A stretch of 64,000 bases of DNA, from NCBI RefSeq assembly GCF_043789415.1, contig NZ_JBDLLW010000004.1:124001-188000 (forward strand). The letters run 5' to 3'. Shown one piece after another: positions 16,212-23,963 of the stretch (position 1 is the stretch's first letter; each line of letters starts with the position of its first letter). A program made the translations under genes and the position numbers. The stretch comes from Renibacterium sp043789415 (GTDB lineage Bacteria > Actinomycetota > Actinomycetes > Actinomycetales > Micrococcaceae). The notes under the pieces are model-generated. The model was given only the letters and a program-made list of their open reading frames with translations. It did not search any database and was not told the DNA's origin.

Positions 16212-16595
16212 GTGGCACGTGTGAAGCGGGCAGTCAACGCCCATAAGAAGCGTCGGGTTATCCTCGAACGCGCCAAAGGTTACCGTGGACAGCGCTCACG
16301 CCTTTACCGCAAGGCTAAAGAGCAGCTGCTGCACTCGTTTGTTTACAGCTACGGCGATCGCCGTAAGCGCAAGGGCGACTTCCGTCGGCTCTGGATCCAG
16401 CGTATCAACGCGGCATCCCGTGCCAACGGCCTGACTTACAACCGTCTGATCCAGGGCCTGAAGGCTGCTGAGATCGAGGTTGATCGCCGGATGCTCGCCG
16501 AGCTCGCCGTCAATGACGCTGCCGCTTTCGCGGGGCTGGTCAAGCTGGCCAAGGCTGCTTTGCCCGCAGATACTTCCGCTCCGGTTGCCAGCTAA
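16212..16595 (+). CDS. rplT: 50S ribosomal protein L20
   Basis: bL20 binds 23S rRNA early in 50S assembly and often controls its own operon. The family start MARVKRAVNAHKKRRVIL corresponds to GTG 16212 (GGAG at 16202-16205); an ATG at 16200 would add METH. The 127 residues include RAKGYRGQRSRLYRKAKEQ and FRRLWIQRINAASRANGLTY. The C-terminal ALPADTSAPVAS is a short extra tail. Confidence 0.96.
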   Translation: MARVKRAVNAHKKRRVILERAKGYRGQRSRLYRKAKEQLLHSFVYSYGDRRKRKGDFRRLWIQRINAASRANGLTYNRLIQGLKAAEIEVDRRMLAELAVNDAAAFAGLVKLAKAALPADTSAPVAS

Positions 16596-16613
16596 CGCTG
16601 AGCCAACCATAGT

Positions 16614-17522
16614 ATGAGCGAATACGAGCGCCCCTCAGCGGACGCCATGACCAATCCCCGAGCTGATCGGGTGAAGGATGTGGCCAAGCTGAGTGGGCGC
16701 TCTTCGCGTATTCGGCGTCGGCAGTTCCTGGTGGAAGGGCCACAGGCCGTTCGAGAGGCGCTGCGGGCGCACCGTGACTGCCTGCTGGCCGGTGGCACCG
16801 CCATCGTGGATGAGGTCTACGCGAGCCGGGAATGCCTGGATCGTTTTCCTGAATTCGAAGAGCTACTCGAAGCCGCTGGGGACGGTGTGCGGATTCGGAT
16901 CGCCAGCGAGCTGGTGCTTTCCACGATGGCCGACACGGTGAATCCGCAGGGCATCATCGCGATCTGCCGTTTCATCGATGTGCCGCTTTCCGAGGTGCTG
17001 ACGGCGAAGCCCCGATTGATTGCCTTGCTGTGCAGGGTGCAGGACCCGGGCAACGCCGGTACTCTGTTGCGGGCCGCCGATGCGGCGGGGGCGGACGCGG
17101 TGATCTTCAGCCAGTCCAGTGTGGATGTCTATAACCCCAAGACCGTACGTAGTACCGTGGGCTCGCTTTTCCATCTGCCCGTGGTGCTGGGAGCAGAAGC
17201 AGCAGCTGTGGTTTCGGCCTGCAAAGCTGCCGGGCTGGGCGTATTGGCCGCAGACGGTTACGGTGCGCTCAATCTCGATCAGTTGCAGGACGAATCCGCA
17301 GCCCGCAGCTTCGATCAGGAGACACCCGAGGCCGCTTATCCGCTGGAAAGCCCGACACTTTGGCTTTTCGGCAACGAAGCCCAGGGACTTTCCACCGATG
17401 AACTCGAATTGGCAGACCACCGGGTGGCTGTTCCGGTCTATGGTGCCGCTGAAAGCCTCAACCTCGGCACGGCTGCCACGGTCTGCCTCTACGCCAGCGC
17501 CAGGGCGCAGCGCCGAGCTTGA
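16614..17522 (+). CDS. TrmH/SpoU-family RNA 2'-O-methyltransferase
   Basis: This 302-residue SPOUT methyltransferase has an N-terminal substrate-binding domain (RRQFLVEGPQAVREAL) and the C-terminal knotted domain with the three SpoU motifs: VQDPGNAGTLLRAADAAGADAV, LWLFGNEAQGLS and ESLNLGTAATVCLYA. It probably methylates a ribose in 23S rRNA or tRNA; the exact nucleotide is not readable. Its place right after rplT, 18 nt downstream, is common in actinobacteria. A strong terminator follows. Confidence 0.9.
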   Translation: MSEYERPSADAMTNPRADRVKDVAKLSGRSSRIRRRQFLVEGPQAVREALRAHRDCLLAGGTAIVDEVYASRECLDRFPEFEELLEAAGDGVRIRIASELVLSTMADTVNPQGIIAICRFIDVPLSEVLTAKPRLIALLCRVQDPGNAGTLLRAADAAGADAVIFSQSSVDVYNPKTVRSTVGSLFHLPVVLGAEAAAVVSACKAAGLGVLAADGYGALNLDQLQDESAARSFDQETPEAAYPLESPTLWLFGNEAQGLSTDELELADHRVAVPVYGAAESLNLGTAATVCLYASARAQRRA

Positions 17523-17535
17523 AACAGCTTTAAAT

Positions 17536-17583
17536 AAACGCTGCGCCGTTACCAGCCTTCAGCTCGGTAGCGGCGCAGCGTTT
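17536..17583. terminator. Bidirectional intrinsic terminator
   Basis: AAACGCTGCGCCG (17536-17548) pairs perfectly with CGGCGCAGCGTTT (17571-17583); inner TTACC/GGTAG-type pairs extend the stem. A-rich and T-rich ends serve both strands. It separates the methyltransferase gene from the convergent GlsB-like gene. Confidence 0.85.
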
Positions 17584-17614
17584 CGTGGTTAAAGCTCAGG
17601 CCTCGACGCCTGGG

Positions 17615-17881
17615 CTAAGCGTTCGACTTCCGACCGGTGATGGCTCCCCAGATTCCGGCGACCACCAAGCCACCGATAATCGCTAGAACCCACGAACCGA
17701 GATTCCAGAATTCCATCCTTCCGGAGTTGAAGAGCAGGCTTCCGATCCAGCCGCCGACAACGCCGCCGACCAGCCCTAGAACCAGGCTGGTGATCCAGCC
17801 TCCGCCGACTTTACCCGGCATCACTGCTTTGACGATGGCCCCGACGACGAGGCCCAGAATAATCCATCCGATGAAACCCAT
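17615..17881 (-). CDS. GlsB/YeaQ/YmgE family stress-response membrane protein
   Basis: This 88-residue protein has three hydrophobic, glycine-rich helices (MGFIGWIILGLVVGAIVKAV, GWITSLVLGLVGGVVGGWIG, SWVLAIIGGLVVAGIWG) with the PG motif (MPGKVGGGW) of the Transgly_assoc family. Family members are small stress-induced membrane proteins of unclear biochemistry. ATG 17881 follows a near-perfect AGGAGGAG. Single gene bounded by the terminator at 17536. Confidence 0.9.
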   Translation of the reverse strand: MGFIGWIILGLVVGAIVKAVMPGKVGGGWITSLVLGLVGGVVGGWIGSLLFNSGRMEFWNLGSWVLAIIGGLVVAGIWGAITGRKSNA

Positions 17882-18050
17882 AACTCCTCCTATGGTTGAG
17901 TTGGTAGTGACGATTTTACTCTCTTTACCGGATGAAATCGCTGAAGTGCGTGGGGTGTTCGACTTTCCAGGCTTGGGCTGAGCGGGTCAGCACGGTAGCG
18001 TTGGCTCAGCGTTTAAAGCGATTGACTAAAGAACAGAAGAGGAAGTGCAG

Positions 18051-19007
18051 ATGTCCACCGAAGGCGGAAATCGGGCCATTATTGCGGCGCTGAGCGCTAA
18101 TTTAGCCATCGCGGTTCTCAAGTTCTTAGCGTTCTTGCTGACGCGTTCTTCCTCGATGCTGGCCGAGTCAATTCACTCCGTGGCGGACTCGGGAAACCAG
18201 CTGCTCCTGCTCATCGGTGGCAAAAGGGCCGCGAGACAAGCCAGTCCGCAGCACCCCTTCGGCTATGGCCGCGAACGCTATATCTACGCTTTCATCGTCT
18301 CTATCGTGCTGTTCAGCGTCGGCGGCCTGTTCGCGCTCTACGAGGCGTGGGAGAAATTCCACGACCCACATGGCTTCGAGGGTCCGTGGTGGTGGGTGCC
18401 CTTGGTGGTGCTGCTCGGCGCTATTGTGCTGGAGAGCTTTTCCTTCCGCACCGCGATCAGAGAATCCAATCACACCCGTGGCAAGCGCAGTTGGGGCAAC
18501 TTCATCCGCACCGCCAAGGCTCCCGAGCTTCCCGTGGTGTTACTGGAAGACGCGGCCGCCTTGCTGGGCTTGCTCTTTGCTCTGTTCGGTGTGGGGGTGA
18601 CTTTGATCACCGGCAATGGAGTCTGGGACGCCGTGGGCACCGCGTTGATCGGCCTGCTGCTCGTGGTGGTCGCCGTCGTGCTCGCTCTTGAGACCAAATC
18701 ATTGCTGCTCGGTGAATCCGCCACCGCCGAGCACGTCAGTGCTATCGAAGCCGCACTGGTCGGGCCAGGTGTCAGCCGGGTGATTCACCTGAAGACCATG
18801 CACCTAGGACCGGAAGAGCTTCTGGTGGCGGCTAAGATCGCCATCGAGGACGGCGCGACCGGGGCCGGCGTCGTCCAGGCTATCAATCAGGCCGAGCAGC
18901 GAGTACGCAGCGCGGTGCCGATTGCCAGGGTGATCTACCTGGAACCGGATATTTTCAGTTCTCAAGCAGCCAGCACCGAGGCAGTCAGTTCTTTGGAGCC
19001 GAAGTAA
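18051..19007 (+). CDS. Cation diffusion facilitator (CDF) family transporter
   Basis: This protein of about 318 residues has the CDF fold: paired helices with SSSMLAESIHSVADSGNQLLLLIGGKRA and HPFGYGRERYIYAF (metal-site Asp/His region), further helices with EDAAALLGLLFALFGVG, and a cytoplasmic C-terminal domain. It would export a divalent cation such as Zn, Fe or Mn in exchange for protons; the metal is not certain. ATG 18051 follows AGAGGAAGTGCAG. Its 3' end overlaps the convergent MFS gene by 23 bp. Confidence 0.9.
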   Translation: MSTEGGNRAIIAALSANLAIAVLKFLAFLLTRSSSMLAESIHSVADSGNQLLLLIGGKRAARQASPQHPFGYGRERYIYAFIVSIVLFSVGGLFALYEAWEKFHDPHGFEGPWWWVPLVVLLGAIVLESFSFRTAIRESNHTRGKRSWGNFIRTAKAPELPVVLLEDAAALLGLLFALFGVGVTLITGNGVWDAVGTALIGLLLVVVAVVLALETKSLLLGESATAEHVSAIEAALVGPGVSRVIHLKTMHLGPEELLVAAKIAIEDGATGAGVVQAINQAEQRVRSAVPIARVIYLEPDIFSSQAASTEAVSSLEPK

Positions 19008-20187
19008 TCGGCGGTAGCTTGCGATCCACCCAGCCGCTCAGCAGCGCAATGCCCAGCCCAAGCACGGCAAGGCCAGCGCCCACCAGCGCCGGGGCGACAT
19101 AGCCCCAGCCCCAGGCAATGACCAATCCGCCGAGGAAGGCCCCCAGCGCATTGGCGATGTTCAAAGCGGAGTGGTTCATCGACGAGGCGAGGGACTGGGC
19201 ATCAGGCGAAGCATCGAGCAGCCTGGTCTGCAATGCGGGCACCAGCATCGCCCCGGCGGCGCCGATCAGTAGCACCATCGGCAGTGCGGACCAGGGTTGG
19301 TGCACCGCCAGGGTGAAGACCAGCAGTACGACGGCGATCGTGGCCATCATGAGATAGATACTGCCCATCACCGACTTGTCCGCCATTCGGCCGCCCAGCA
19401 CATTGCCGATCACCATGCCGACTCCGTAGAGTGCGACGACGAACGGCAGCGCCGCTGAGGGCAAACCGGTCACCTCGGTCATCGTCGGCGCGATATAGGA
19501 GTAAAAGGCGAAAAAGCCGCCGAAACCCACGATGCCGATCAGCAGCGCAAGCCAGACCTGGATGCGCTTCAGGGCGCGGAGCTCGCCCCGGATCGAGGCA
19601 TCATGAGCCGCGGGCTGATGCGGCACCACGAACCAGATGCTCAGCACGGTGACCGCGCCGATCAGGGCGACCATAATGAAAAGCAGCCGCCAGCCCCACT
19701 GCTGGCCGATGAAGGTGGCCAGCGGAACCCCGATCACGTTGGCGATAGACAGGCCAAGCATCACCATGGAGATGGCACGTCCACGCTTGGTGGCCGGGAC
19801 CAAAGAAGCCGCGAGAACAGCAGCCACACCGAAATAGGCTCCGTGCGGCAATCCGGAGAGGAACCGCGTGACCATCAAAGTGCCGTAATCGGGTGCGAAG
19901 AAGGAAGAAAAATTAGCCAGGGTGAAGATCACCATGAGTCCGATCACCACCTGTTTACGAGGCAGCTTCGCCGCGATCGCAGCCAGGATCGGTGCACCGA
20001 CAACCACTCCCAAGGCATACGCTGAGATCAGATTTCCGGCCTCCGGAATGCTCACGCCGACGCCCTCGGCGACATTGGGAAGCAGTCCCATCATGGCGAA
20101 CTCGATGGTGCCGATCCCGAAACCTCCGATGGCGAGCGAGACTATTGCCGCTGCCACCCGACGCGGGGAGTATTCCTGCTGTTGCAT
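18985..20187 (-). CDS. MFS transporter (AraJ/sugar-efflux type)
   Basis: The 400-residue, 12-helix protein begins with RRVAAAIVSLAIGGFGIGTIEFAMMGLLPNVA, the N-terminal signature of the AraJ/SetA/YdhP drug-and-sugar efflux branch. Helix 4 has LSGLPHGAYFGVAAVLAASL and the helix 8-9 loop GGRMADKS. It is probably a proton-driven exporter of unknown substrate. Its stop lies within the end of the CDF gene on the other strand (23-bp overlap). Confidence 0.9.
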   Translation of the reverse strand: MQQQEYSPRRVAAAIVSLAIGGFGIGTIEFAMMGLLPNVAEGVGVSIPEAGNLISAYALGVVVGAPILAAIAAKLPRKQVVIGLMVIFTLANFSSFFAPDYGTLMVTRFLSGLPHGAYFGVAAVLAASLVPATKRGRAISMVMLGLSIANVIGVPLATFIGQQWGWRLLFIMVALIGAVTVLSIWFVVPHQPAAHDASIRGELRALKRIQVWLALLIGIVGFGGFFAFYSYIAPTMTEVTGLPSAALPFVVALYGVGMVIGNVLGGRMADKSVMGSIYLMMATIAVVLLVFTLAVHQPWSALPMVLLIGAAGAMLVPALQTRLLDASPDAQSLASSMNHSALNIANALGAFLGGLVIAWGWGYVAPALVGAGLAVLGLGIALLSGWVDRKLPPITSAPKN

Positions 20188-20235
20188 TTGGCTTCTTTCA
20201 GTGGAGATGTTGCCTAGCTATTCCATCATCGCCCA

Positions 20236-20241
20236 TAGACT
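20236..20241 (+). promoter_or_regulatory. -10 box TAGACT of a leaderless promoter
   Basis: TAGACT sits 6 nt before GTG 20248 of the NUDIX gene, with no ribosome binding site between. Confidence 0.6.
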
Positions 20242-20247
20242 GGACGG

Positions 20248-20685
20248 GTGATGCCGAAACTGATTGTGGGTGCCGCGTTACTGGACGATCTGGTCAAGCC
20301 GCGTGAACTGCTGGTGGCCCGGAGAAACGCCCCAGCCTCTCTCGCCGGTCTCTGGGAGTTCCCCGGCGGCAAGGTGGAAGCCGGGGAGTCTGCGGAGCAG
20401 GCTCTGCACCGGGAACTCAGCGAAGAATTGGGAGTGGGAATCCAATTGGGTGAGGAATTGCTGAACCCGGCGGCTGAAGCTTGGCCCTTAGCCGGTTCCG
20501 CGGTGATGCGGGTCTGGTTCGCCACGTTGACTCAGGGAGTGCCCACCGCTCTGCAAGATCACGATGAACTGCGATGGATGGCGCTCGATGAGGGTGAGCA
20601 GATTCTGCGCCTGCCTTGGATTCCGGCGGACTTCCCGATTGTCGCTGAGTTGCTGAAAGCCGTGCAACCCCAGCTCGCCGAGTGA
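20248..20685 (+). CDS. MutT-type NUDIX hydrolase (8-oxo-dGTP diphosphatase-like)
   Basis: This protein of about 145 residues carries the complete NUDIX box GX5EX7REUXEE (GGKVEAGESAEQALHRELSE then ELG, from about residue 36). LVARRNAPASLAGLWEFPGG before it is typical of MutT enzymes that clear oxidised dGTP. GTG 20248 fits the leaderless promoter; the next codon is ATG, which could also serve. A free-standing gene, convergent with the VOC gene. Confidence 0.88.
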   Translation: MMPKLIVGAALLDDLVKPRELLVARRNAPASLAGLWEFPGGKVEAGESAEQALHRELSEELGVGIQLGEELLNPAAEAWPLAGSAVMRVWFATLTQGVPTALQDHDELRWMALDEGEQILRLPWIPADFPIVAELLKAVQPQLAE

Positions 20686-20744
20686 ATGCTGTCCCTGCGC
20701 GGCAATCAGTAAGTTGTCCCTTCTCCGCGAGCTTCGAGTAGGGC

Positions 20745-21137
20745 TCAGGATTCAATTTTATGAGCGAAGCGCAATAGATTGCCGTCTGGATCGACGTGCG
20801 CGCCTTCCCGAAGGCCGTACTCGGTGTTGACCGGAAGGCTGGTGGGGCAGTTGAATTCCGAGGCCTCGGAGACCTTCTGCCAGTCTGCGGCGAGGGCGTC
20901 GGCGTCATCCACCTCTACGAAGGCCGAGGAGAAATTCGTCTCCGGATCAATGCCAGGCGCTTGCCAGAGATGGACCCGGATATTGCCGATCTTGGCATAG
21001 GCGTAATCTTCATCGCCGTCGTACTTGGTGACCTCGAAACCGAGGGCAGAGTAGTGCGCAACCGATCTTTCCAGATCGACGACAGGAAAGACCGGAGCGA
21101 TTTGTGCGAAGCTGACGGTACGGAGCTCGTTGACCAT
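20745..21137 (-). CDS. VOC family (glyoxalase/bleomycin resistance-like) protein
   Basis: The 130-residue protein has one VOC module pair: IAPVFPVVDLERSVAHYSALGFEV, then YAYAKIGNIRVHLWQ, FVEVDDADALAADW and REGAHVDPDGNLLRFAH. The C-terminal DPDGNLLRF is typical of bleomycin-resistance-like binding proteins. It could bind a metal or sequester a small molecule; substrate unknown. The start is leaderless (TAGGCT 6 nt upstream on the minus strand). Confidence 0.85.
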   Translation of the reverse strand: MVNELRTVSFAQIAPVFPVVDLERSVAHYSALGFEVTKYDGDEDYAYAKIGNIRVHLWQAPGIDPETNFSSAFVEVDDADALAADWQKVSEASEFNCPTSLPVNTEYGLREGAHVDPDGNLLRFAHKIES

Positions 21138-21143
21138 GATTTG

Positions 21144-21149
21144 AGCCTA
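21144..21149 (-). promoter_or_regulatory. -10 box TAGGCT (minus strand) of a leaderless promoter
   Basis: Reads TAGGCT on the minus strand, 6 nt before the ATG at 21137. Confidence 0.5.
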
Positions 21150-21251
21150 TCTTGCGGGTGCGCGGGATAGCCAGCAACTACGCAGTGAGTCTGAGCTGTG
21201 CCACACTGGGGAGGTATCGTTTTCCAGCTTGTTTCCAGCGAGGAGAGTTTT

Positions 21252-21440
21252 GTGGCACAACCTGAAGAGAACCAGGAGAGTCCTTCTGCGAGCGAGGAGA
21301 CCAAACGGAAATTTCGTGAGGCCTTAGAGCGGAAGAACTCTCAGCATCACGCCACCATCGAGTCGGCGAAGAATTCGAAGATCGGCCACGAGCACGCTTC
21401 GGCCTCGACCAAGCGGGAATTCCGGCGCAAAAGCGGCTAA
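21252..21440 (+). CDS. DUF5302 family small protein
   Basis: GTG 21252 follows GAGGAGAG and gives a 62-residue, highly charged protein with ETKRKFREALERKNSQ and a C-terminal KREFRRKSG. This N-to-C pattern, with repeated K-R-x-F-R, is the DUF5302 signature of actinobacteria. It is probably intrinsically disordered or helical and of unknown function. The open frame from 21198 has no better start. A 93-bp repeat follows. Confidence 0.75.
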   Translation: MAQPEENQESPSASEETKRKFREALERKNSQHHATIESAKNSKIGHEHASASTKREFRRKSG

Positions 21441-21513
21441 CGCGAGATTGCCGCCCCTTACCCTCGCAAGCTCGGTCGGGGCCCCCGCAATCTCGCTTAT
21501 CGACGCAAGCGAG

Positions 21514-21606
21514 ACCAGCTGTCCCACTGAGTGTTACTGGAGTGCTGGGAGTTCTCCCAGATTGGTAACTTCTGCATCATCCGTAACATTCAGTGGGATA
21601 GCTGGG
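21514..21606. repeat. 93-bp terminal-inverted-repeat element, copy B (inverted relative to A and C)
   Basis: Left end ACCAGCTGTCCCACTGAGTG; right end CATTCAGTGGGATAGCTGGG. In reverse complement its interior matches copy D (TTAMGGATGA, CAGAAGT) and ends CCAGTAA like A and C. It lies between convergent DUF5302 and radical SAM genes. Confidence 0.85.
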
Positions 21607-21749
21607 TATTAAATGACGTGGCCTAGTGGGACGGTTTGGGCATTGCAGGGTCGTGGGGTGGCGCTGGAGCTTTGGCAAGGTTGAGTTCTGCGTTGAGCTT
21701 GATCGAGCGCAGCTTTGGAATTACCGAGTCCGGGCGCTTCAGTGACTCT

Positions 21750-22868
21750 CTAGAACAGAGTGGGTTCTGCTGCTGTGGCTTTTGCTGCTTTGGGACCCGG
21801 CGGAAGGCTGCCCGGTGGGTATTGGGCTTCTTCAGACTTAGCATCCAGCACGACTCGATGCATATTCGCCCCGGTGCGCTCAAAGCCGTGTCGTGCCTTG
21901 GCCGTACGGACTTTTCCGGCTAACCATTGCCGGTACTCCTTCGGTGCATAAGAACCAGAGCCGTAGAGCCTGCGGTACTTGCCCACCAAAGCCGGATGGT
22001 GTTTTGCCAGCCATCCCATGAACCATTCTCTGGTCCCCGAACGTAAATGCAGTGCCCCAGCGGTCACTCCGGTGGCACCCGCTTTCGCCAGCGCCGCGAA
22101 CAGCGAATCGAGGGCGTCGTCACTATCGCTGAGCCAAGGCAGAATCGGCATCGCCATCACCCCGCACGGCAAACCGGCGTCCCGCAGTCGGGAGACCAGG
22201 GCCAACCGGGCTTTAGGGGAGGGGGTTCCCGGTTCCAGGAACTTCCCCAGCTCCTCATCCAGCAGGGCTAGTGAGATGCCCATGCCGATCGGCACCTGAT
22301 CGGCCGCTTTTTTCAGTAGCGGGATATCCCTTGCCAGCAAGGTGCCTTTGGTCAGGATGGAAAACGGCGTCCCGGAATCCGCTAAGGCCGAGATGATCCC
22401 CGGCATCAACTGATACCTGCCCTCTGCCCTTTGATAGGGATCGGTATTGGTGCCGAGCGCCACCGGTCTGCGCTGCCAGCCGGGCTTTGCGAGTTCAACA
22501 CGCAGAACTTCGACGGCGTTGACCTTGACCACGACTTGGGAATCGAAATCCAGTCCGGCGTCGAAATCCAGATAGCTGTGAGTGTTCCGGGCGAAGCAGT
22601 AGACGCAGGCGTGAGAGCAGCCCCGATAGGGGTTGATGGTCCATTGGAAAGGCATCGCGGAAGTCTGCGGAACCTTATTCAAGACGGACTTTGAAAGCAC
22701 CTCGTGGAAGGTCACGCCGGAGAAATCCGGGGACCTCACCGAACGCAGGAAGCCTTTGACGGGCAGCAGCGCGGCCTGCACTGGAGCTTTGACTCCGGAC
22801 GAGGAGGAGCCTGCCGCTTCGGCGGAAGATGAATCCAGGAGCGTGAGTTGCTGAGAGTCCCATCGCAT
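21750..22868 (-). CDS. Rv2578c-family radical SAM protein
   Basis: This 372-residue protein belongs to the radical SAM group related to spore photoproduct lyase. The 4Fe-4S motif is CSHACVYC (Cys84, Cys88, Cys91), preceded by MPFQWTINPYRG. It also has ALGTNTDPYQRAEGRYQLMPGI and GTREWFMGWLAKHHP, typical of Rv2578c homologues. The reaction is not established; nucleic-acid repair has been suggested from the SPL link. The start codon abuts a 36-bp palindrome that contains a LexA-like core, so SOS control is possible. Confidence 0.88.
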   Translation of the reverse strand: MRWDSQQLTLLDSSSAEAAGSSSSGVKAPVQAALLPVKGFLRSVRSPDFSGVTFHEVLSKSVLNKVPQTSAMPFQWTINPYRGCSHACVYCFARNTHSYLDFDAGLDFDSQVVVKVNAVEVLRVELAKPGWQRRPVALGTNTDPYQRAEGRYQLMPGIISALADSGTPFSILTKGTLLARDIPLLKKAADQVPIGMGISLALLDEELGKFLEPGTPSPKARLALVSRLRDAGLPCGVMAMPILPWLSDSDDALDSLFAALAKAGATGVTAGALHLRSGTREWFMGWLAKHHPALVGKYRRLYGSGSYAPKEYRQWLAGKVRTAKARHGFERTGANMHRVVLDAKSEEAQYPPGSLPPGPKAAKATAAEPTLF

Positions 22869-22903
22869 GTAATGTATTCGAACATATATTCGAATACATT
22901 ACA
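22868..22903. promoter_or_regulatory. Perfect palindrome with LexA-like core at the radical SAM gene start
   Basis: TGTAATGTATTCGAA (22868-22882) is exactly mirrored by TTCGAATACATTACA (22889-22903) across CATATA. The central TCGAACATATATTCGA (22878-22893) fits TCGAAC-N4-GTTCGA with one mismatch, better than the lexA boxes at 5789 and 5855. The palindrome starts at the ATG of the radical SAM gene. Confidence 0.75.
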
Positions 22904-22957
22904 AGACTTCGGCTAGCTCGAGGGGGCCGTAGGGGTGCTCAACCGGCTCCCTGGAAT

Positions 22958-23758
22958 TCAGTGGCCTGAGTTCCAGCCGCGCACTCGATGGATCCGAGCG
23001 GTTTTCGGATACGCCTCAGGATCCGCGGTTCTGCCGCCGATTTCGAAGAGGTCGATCATCAGAAAAAGCGGATAGCTGGGAGCCTGCTCCAACCGCCTGA
23101 GGAGGATGCCGTCGCAGCCGATCAGGGTGCATCCAGCACTCCATTGCACAGCCCAAGTATGCGGTTCTGAGGCGTCTATCGGCAGCGTCGAGGTGATCAT
23201 ATCGGTCTGAAGTCGAGGGTCGGAGTGGGCTTTGATGCCGCTTCGAACCCGAGTCTCCTCGGTGGCCACGGCCTCGGCGTCGATTTCGAAAATGCAGATC
23301 TCTCCGCTGTCTTGCGCGGAGAGGTGTTCAGTGCCGATCAGCCAGCCGGCCAGCATGGATCCTGGATCTTTGCTCGCACTCACCGTCAATTCGACTCTTC
23401 CTTCGGACGGTGCCCAGAAGAGCTGCAAGGGGGTCTCAGTGCGCACGACGAGCCCATCCGGTCGATGTCGATGGGTGCCCTGGGTGGACCCCAAAGGTCC
23501 GGAGAAGGTTCCTGTTTGAAGATTGGAAACCCGCAGCGGTGCGTCCTCGGCCCGCCAGTCCGGTTGGTCCGCGTCAATACGGAGACGCAGCCCGGCGGCG
23601 TCGAGATCGTATTGGGCGATGGATCGCTCCGGCTCCGTCCAGTGCGGCAAATAGTGATCTACCCAGCGATTAGGCAGAAGAGCTGGCGCGGAAAAGTCCT
23701 CATCGAAATCAGGATTCCGATCGGGTGGTTCAGGGAAACGACCTGCTACCGACGTCAT
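22958..23758 (-). CDS. Glycoside hydrolase family 16-like (concanavalin A-fold) protein
   Basis: From ATG 23758 the product is 266 residues. It has the ordered features of a GH16/LamG-like jelly roll: DFDEDFSAPALLPNRWVDHYLPHW at the N-terminus, a central GEICIFEIDAEAV that resembles the ExDxxE catalytic motif, and HTWAVQWSAGCTLIGCDGILL in the second half, where GH16 enzymes have HTYAVEW. No signal peptide is visible, which is odd for a polysaccharide hydrolase. Catalytic function is uncertain because the motif is only partly kept. Confidence 0.6.
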   Translation of the reverse strand: MTSVAGRFPEPPDRNPDFDEDFSAPALLPNRWVDHYLPHWTEPERSIAQYDLDAAGLRLRIDADQPDWRAEDAPLRVSNLQTGTFSGPLGSTQGTHRHRPDGLVVRTETPLQLFWAPSEGRVELTVSASKDPGSMLAGWLIGTEHLSAQDSGEICIFEIDAEAVATEETRVRSGIKAHSDPRLQTDMITSTLPIDASEPHTWAVQWSAGCTLIGCDGILLRRLEQAPSYPLFLMIDLFEIGGRTADPEAYPKTARIHRVRGWNSGH

Positions 23759-23963
23759 CACTTTATTCTGCCCTACCAAGACGCGGTCAGCCGATGAATT
23801 CGAACTCTCAGGAGGGTGAAGAGGAGGACTCCTCGAGTCAGCTCGATGTCGTGGAACTCTCTGTGCCAGCGGGGCGTTACGATGTAAATGTAATGGGGGT
23901 CACAGTATGACCAGCTCGCACTCGGCCCCGCTCGCCGAGCATATCGTGTCAAGGGAGACCACA

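Noticed and set aside
23794..23910. 38-codon ORF overlapping ATG 23907 of the acyl-CoA ligase frame (ATGA)
   Set aside because: Acidic, no domain, and the better ligase start is ATG 23964 behind AAGGGAG. Coupling would point to the less likely start, so it was not listed as a gene.
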